A DNA stretch of 53,967 nucleotides from positions 1 through 53,967 of the forward strand of contig SIBG01000018.1 in assembly GCA_009695305.1 (NCBI GenBank), given 5' to 3'. Within the stretch, counting starts at the first letter, position 1, and each line of letters begins with the position of its first letter. Made by a program: the position numbers and the translations under genes. Positions 51,272-53,967 of the stretch are shown in pieces. The notes beneath the pieces are model-generated. The model had not been told where the DNA came from. It saw nothing but the letters and a program-made list of their open reading frames with translations, and searched no databases. Source of the DNA: Opitutus sp. (lineage in GTDB: Bacteria; Verrucomicrobiota; Verrucomicrobiia; Opitutales; Opitutaceae).

Positions 51272-52089
51272 ACCTTCGCCCCAGCCGAATCCTGCGCATG
51301 CTGCGCGCCCAGCAATTCCCGACAGTTCTGAAAATCAACCTGTCGGAGCCCCGCGTCGTCGAAATCGCCGGTCTGTGCGGCGCCGATGCGGTGTGGCTCT
51401 GCACTGAGCATGTGCCCAACGACTGGATCGGCCTCGAAAACCAAATCCGCGCTGCCCGCGTCCACAATCTCGACTCACTCGTGCGCGTCGCGCGCGGCAG
51501 TTACAGCGACTACATCCGGCCGCTCGAAGCCGATGCGACCGGGATCATCGTGCCCCATGTCAGCGACGCGGACGAAGCACGCGAAATCGTCGAGCGTGTC
51601 CGCTTTTATCCGCTCGGCAACCGCGCGCTTGATGGCGGCAACACCGACGGCCGTTTCTGCCTCGTGCCGGTGCAGGAATACCTCACGCACTCGAATCACG
51701 AACGCATCGTGATCCTGCAGATTGAATCGCCCGAGGCCCTCGATCAGGTCGACGAGATTGCCGCGGTGCCGGGGTTCGACGGGATGATGTTCGGGCCGGG
51801 CGATTTCAGCCATCGCGTCGGGAAACCCGGGCAACTCAACGCGCCGGAGGTGGTGGCCGCGCGCAAGCGCGTGGCCGCCGCCGCGTGCGCCCACGGCAAG
51901 TTTGCCATGACCGCCGGCCTGATCGCGCCGTTCGCGGAACTCGTCGAGGAAGGTCACGGTGTCTTCGGTATCGGCGCCGACGTGGTGGGCCTGACCAACT
52001 ACGTCTCCGAACGCGTCAATCTCCTGCGCGGCTACGCGCGTGAATTGCCCGCCAAATCGCCCACCTCGCGCGCCACTCCCTATGCGTGA
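51268..52089 (+). CDS. HpcH/HpaI-family aldolase
   Basis: A 273-residue metal-dependent class II aldolase. The catalytic His lies in CTEHVPND, VRVARGSYSDYIRP carries the substrate-binding Arg, and the metal Glu and Asp lie in LQIESPEA and FGPGDFS. Relatives cleave 2-keto-3-deoxy sugar acids, for example 2-dehydro-3-deoxyglucarate, to pyruvate and an aldehyde. That is the expected step after an enolase-superfamily dehydratase, which the central operon supplies. It overlaps its neighbours by 4 and 8 bp. Confidence 0.88.
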   Translation: MNLRPSRILRMLRAQQFPTVLKINLSEPRVVEIAGLCGADAVWLCTEHVPNDWIGLENQIRAARVHNLDSLVRVARGSYSDYIRPLEADATGIIVPHVSDADEAREIVERVRFYPLGNRALDGGNTDGRFCLVPVQEYLTHSNHERIVILQIESPEALDQVDEIAAVPGFDGMMFGPGDFSHRVGKPGQLNAPEVVAARKRVAAAACAHGKFAMTAGLIAPFAELVEEGHGVFGIGADVVGLTNYVSERVNLLRGYARELPAKSPTSRATPYA

Positions 52090-52867
52090 TGCGTCCCCGT
52101 TTTCCCTCGAAGACAAGGTCGTCGTGCAGTGCGGCGCCTCGGGCTTGCTCGGGCCGGCCTTGTTGCACGCGATCGCCGGAGCGGGCGCCACGCTCGTTGC
52201 GACCTCGCGCGATCCGGCCAAGCTCGAACCCGCCGCCGCGGCGATCCGGGCGCACGGCGGCATCCTGCACCTCGATTCGGTCGATCTCACCGCGGAGTCG
52301 AACATTCTCGCATTCCGCGATCGCGTGCTCGCGGCGCACGGCCGGATCGATGGCGTCGTCTTCAATGCCGTCGCGCGCGTCATGAGCCGCCTCGACGATC
52401 CCCTCGCCAAGTGGGAGGAATCGATGCGGCTCAACGCCACCGGCTTTTTCGCCTTCGTGCGCGCATTCGGCGATGCCATGCAGGCGCGCGGCCGGGGGAG
52501 CATCGTCAACATCGCCTCCATGCAAGGCATGATCGGCATGCATCCCTCGCTCTACGACGATGCAGGCGCGACGATGCCGCCGGATTATTTTTTTCACAAG
52601 GGCGGCATGATCAATCTCACCCGCCATCTGGCCTCCCATTACGGGGCCTCCGGCGTGCGCGTGAACGCGGTTTCGCCCGGCGGCCTCTATCATCCCGAGC
52701 GACCGCCGCCGGATGGATTTCATGCGCGTTACTGTCAGGCCACGATGCTCGGCCGCATGGCGCACGCCCACGAAATCGGCGGCGCCGTCGTGTTTCTCCT
52801 CAGCGACGCGGCGAGCTACGTCACTGGCGCCAACCTGCCGGTCGACGGTGGCTACACGGCGAAATAA
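52082..52867 (+). CDS. Short-chain dehydrogenase/reductase
   Basis: A 261-residue SDR. The nucleotide loop is GASGLLGPALL, a variant of GxxxGxG, the catalytic Ser lies in NIASMQG, and the Tyr-x3-Lys motif is YFFHK. C-terminal YVTGANLPVDGGYTAK matches sugar-oxidising SDRs. A roughly ten-residue insertion before the catalytic Tyr (YDDAGATMPPD) is seen in several SDRs acting on sugar acids. Probably oxidises or reduces the sugar or its keto-deoxy acid. It overlaps the aldolase by 8 bp. Confidence 0.87.
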   Translation: MRDASPFSLEDKVVVQCGASGLLGPALLHAIAGAGATLVATSRDPAKLEPAAAAIRAHGGILHLDSVDLTAESNILAFRDRVLAAHGRIDGVVFNAVARVMSRLDDPLAKWEESMRLNATGFFAFVRAFGDAMQARGRGSIVNIASMQGMIGMHPSLYDDAGATMPPDYFFHKGGMINLTRHLASHYGASGVRVNAVSPGGLYHPERPPPDGFHARYCQATMLGRMAHAHEIGGAVVFLLSDAASYVTGANLPVDGGYTAK

Positions 52868-52876
52868 ATCTCCGCC

Positions 52877-53800
52877 GTGCCCCACCTACGCCAGCCGCCC
52901 ACAATCCTCGCCACGTGTTGCGTGCCGTGGAAAGAAGATTTCTCCTTCGCCGAGGATATTTTTCGCCGCTCGGTGCGGTTGCTGGCGGAAAACCTGACCC
53001 CGGACCTGTATGTCTTCGGCACGGCCGGCGAGGGCTACGCCGTCACCGATGCGCAGTTCGCCCAAGTCTGCCGGGCATTTTGGGCCGAGACCCATCGCGC
53101 CGGCGCACGCCCGATGGTGGGGGCGATTAGCCTGTCGCTCGGCACGATTATCGAGCGCATCGCCGGTGCGCGCGACATGGGTTTTCGGCGCTTTCAAATT
53201 TCCCTGCCGAGCTGGGGAGCGCTCAACGACACGGAACTCCGGCGCTTCTTTGCGGAAGTGTGCGGCCGCTTCACCGACTGCGAATTTCTCCACTACAATC
53301 TTCTGCGAACCAAGCGGCTTGTCACCGCCGCGGAATATGCGGAACTTGCCGCGCGCCATCCAAACCTCGTCGCCACGAAACATGGCACGGATTCGCCGGC
53401 GATGGTGGAAACCCTGCTGCGCCAAGCAACTGGCCTGACGCATTTCATCACGGAAAAAGGCTTCGCCCACGCCGCCCTGCTCGGAAGCTGCGGGCTGTTG
53501 ATTTCAGTGGGCTCGATGAATTTCGCCACCGGCCAGGCACTCTTCGCCGCCGGCGGCCGGCAGGACGCAGCCGCACTGGCTCGTTTCGCCGCAGAAGCCT
53601 CAACCATCGTCGAAATTCTGCTTAAGCACGCCCAGAGCGTGACGCACATGGACGGTGCCTACGACAAACTTTTCTGCCGCGTCCACGATCCCGATTTTCC
53701 CCTGCGCCTCCTTCCGCCGTATTCGGCGATTACCGATTCGATGTTCGAATCAATTGCACGCGAGATTGGGAAACGGACGCCCAGTTGGCTGCCCAACTGA
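52877..53800 (+). CDS. Dihydrodipicolinate synthase/N-acetylneuraminate lyase-family aldolase
   Basis: A 307-residue class I aldolase-type TIM barrel starting at GTG 52877. VFGTAGEGYAV matches the GTTGE loop, HYNLLRT carries the catalytic Tyr, and LVATKHGTD the Schiff-base Lys. Relatives cleave or form 2-keto acids with pyruvate (sialic acid, 2-keto-3-deoxygluconate, dihydrodipicolinate). Genomic context favours a 2-keto-3-deoxy acid aldolase. Its TGA (53798-53800) is also the first three bases of the IS-like end, so its C-terminus may have been cut; the length is nevertheless normal. Confidence 0.85.
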   Translation: MPHLRQPPTILATCCVPWKEDFSFAEDIFRRSVRLLAENLTPDLYVFGTAGEGYAVTDAQFAQVCRAFWAETHRAGARPMVGAISLSLGTIIERIAGARDMGFRRFQISLPSWGALNDTELRRFFAEVCGRFTDCEFLHYNLLRTKRLVTAAEYAELAARHPNLVATKHGTDSPAMVETLLRQATGLTHFITEKGFAHAALLGSCGLLISVGSMNFATGQALFAAGGRQDAAALARFAAEASTIVEILLKHAQSVTHMDGAYDKLFCRVHDPDFPLRLLPPYSAITDSMFESIAREIGKRTPSWLPN

Positions 53801-53967
53801 GTGGGTCCCGAAAACTGAGCCAGGTGGAATGTTAGTCCGCAGCGTTGGTTGATGTGATGACTGCGGTGGTGGTTGGCAATCCCAGGCGGAGGGACGGACC
53901 GGCTTGGCGGTCCGGCCCGGAGCTTGGGCTTGGTAAAGATTTTCCCGCGACGAAGCGTTGCGGAGTG
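53798..53967. mobile_element. Right IS-like terminal segment
   Basis: Starts TGAGTGGGTCCCGAAAACTG and matches the left end of the window in inverted orientation over 170 bp. A frame opening at an ATG in GTGATGACTGCGG runs to the window edge (starting MTAVVVGNP) and could be the start of a transposase-related protein or chance. Nested hairpin arms correspond to those in the left copy, though the outer arm has two mismatches here. Probably the outer part of an insertion sequence. Confidence 0.6.

Overview
The window is a GC-rich bacterial segment that most likely comes from the Verrucomicrobiota, family Opitutaceae. The basis is its two large TonB-dependent receptors with an N-terminal sequence style typical of that family, the many secreted carbohydrate-active proteins, and a dispersed CGCAAAGA-type inverted repeat (45738-45809). 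This placement is inference from recognised protein style; no rRNA gene is present. Both ends carry the same ~170 bp sequence in opposite orientation (31-200 and 53798-53967, about 96% identical by eye). They look like ends of one insertion sequence, so the window is an IS-bounded segment.

Left region (201-10865). After a gene-poor stretch with a tRNA 3'-end-like fragment come broken genes: a FAD-linked oxidase interrupted by an amber stop and fused to the C-terminal part of RadC. These lie downstream of an FGGY sugar kinase and a ceramidase-like hydrolase. Divergent from them is an operon with a DeoR regulator, class III aminotransferase, class I (DhnA/LsrF-type) aldolase, NagA-like deacetylase and NagB-like isomerase. 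An AT-rich AAATGT(TA)/(TA)ACATTT operator array sits between the two arms. Together they look like a sugar- or aminosugar-phosphate catabolic module.

Central region (11008-43236). A ferritin-like DUF455-type gene and a stand-alone beta-propeller protein are followed by one very large minus-strand transcription unit of 18 genes with spacings mostly of -4 to +38 bp. In transcription order it encodes two TonB-dependent receptors (the first frameshifted), a beta-propeller protein, a tandem array of nine further paralogous secreted beta-propeller proteins (about 510-555 aa, GH32/GH43/GH130-like sequence style), an esterase, a D-2-hydroxyacid dehydrogenase, an enolase-superfamily acid-sugar dehydratase, a sialate-O-acetylesterase-type esterase, a Kelch (NanM-like) protein and an MFS transporter. 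This is a polysaccharide-utilisation-type locus whose hallmark is the nine-fold propeller expansion, the most novel item here.

Right region (43513-53800). A plus-strand operon carries a 3-hydroxyacyl-CoA dehydrogenase-family protein, thiolase, a fused SCOT-type CoA transferase and a 3-hydroxybutyrate dehydrogenase, i.e. a ketone-body route to acetyl-CoA. A GntR/FCD regulator then stands divergent from a second plus-strand operon: two Gfo/Idh/MocA oxidoreductases, an HpcH/HpaI aldolase, an SDR and a DapA-family aldolase, with the layout of acid-sugar oxidation and cleavage to pyruvate. TGTATAC-type palindromes occur in both divergent promoter regions (43359-43445 and 49205-49212), so the GntR protein probably controls the propeller operon, the ketone-body operon and its own divergent operon. 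A plausible model: outer-membrane uptake of glycan pieces, periplasmic trimming by the propeller family and esterases, MFS uptake, then non-phosphorylative oxidation, dehydration and aldol cleavage. The substrate cannot be deduced from sequence alone.
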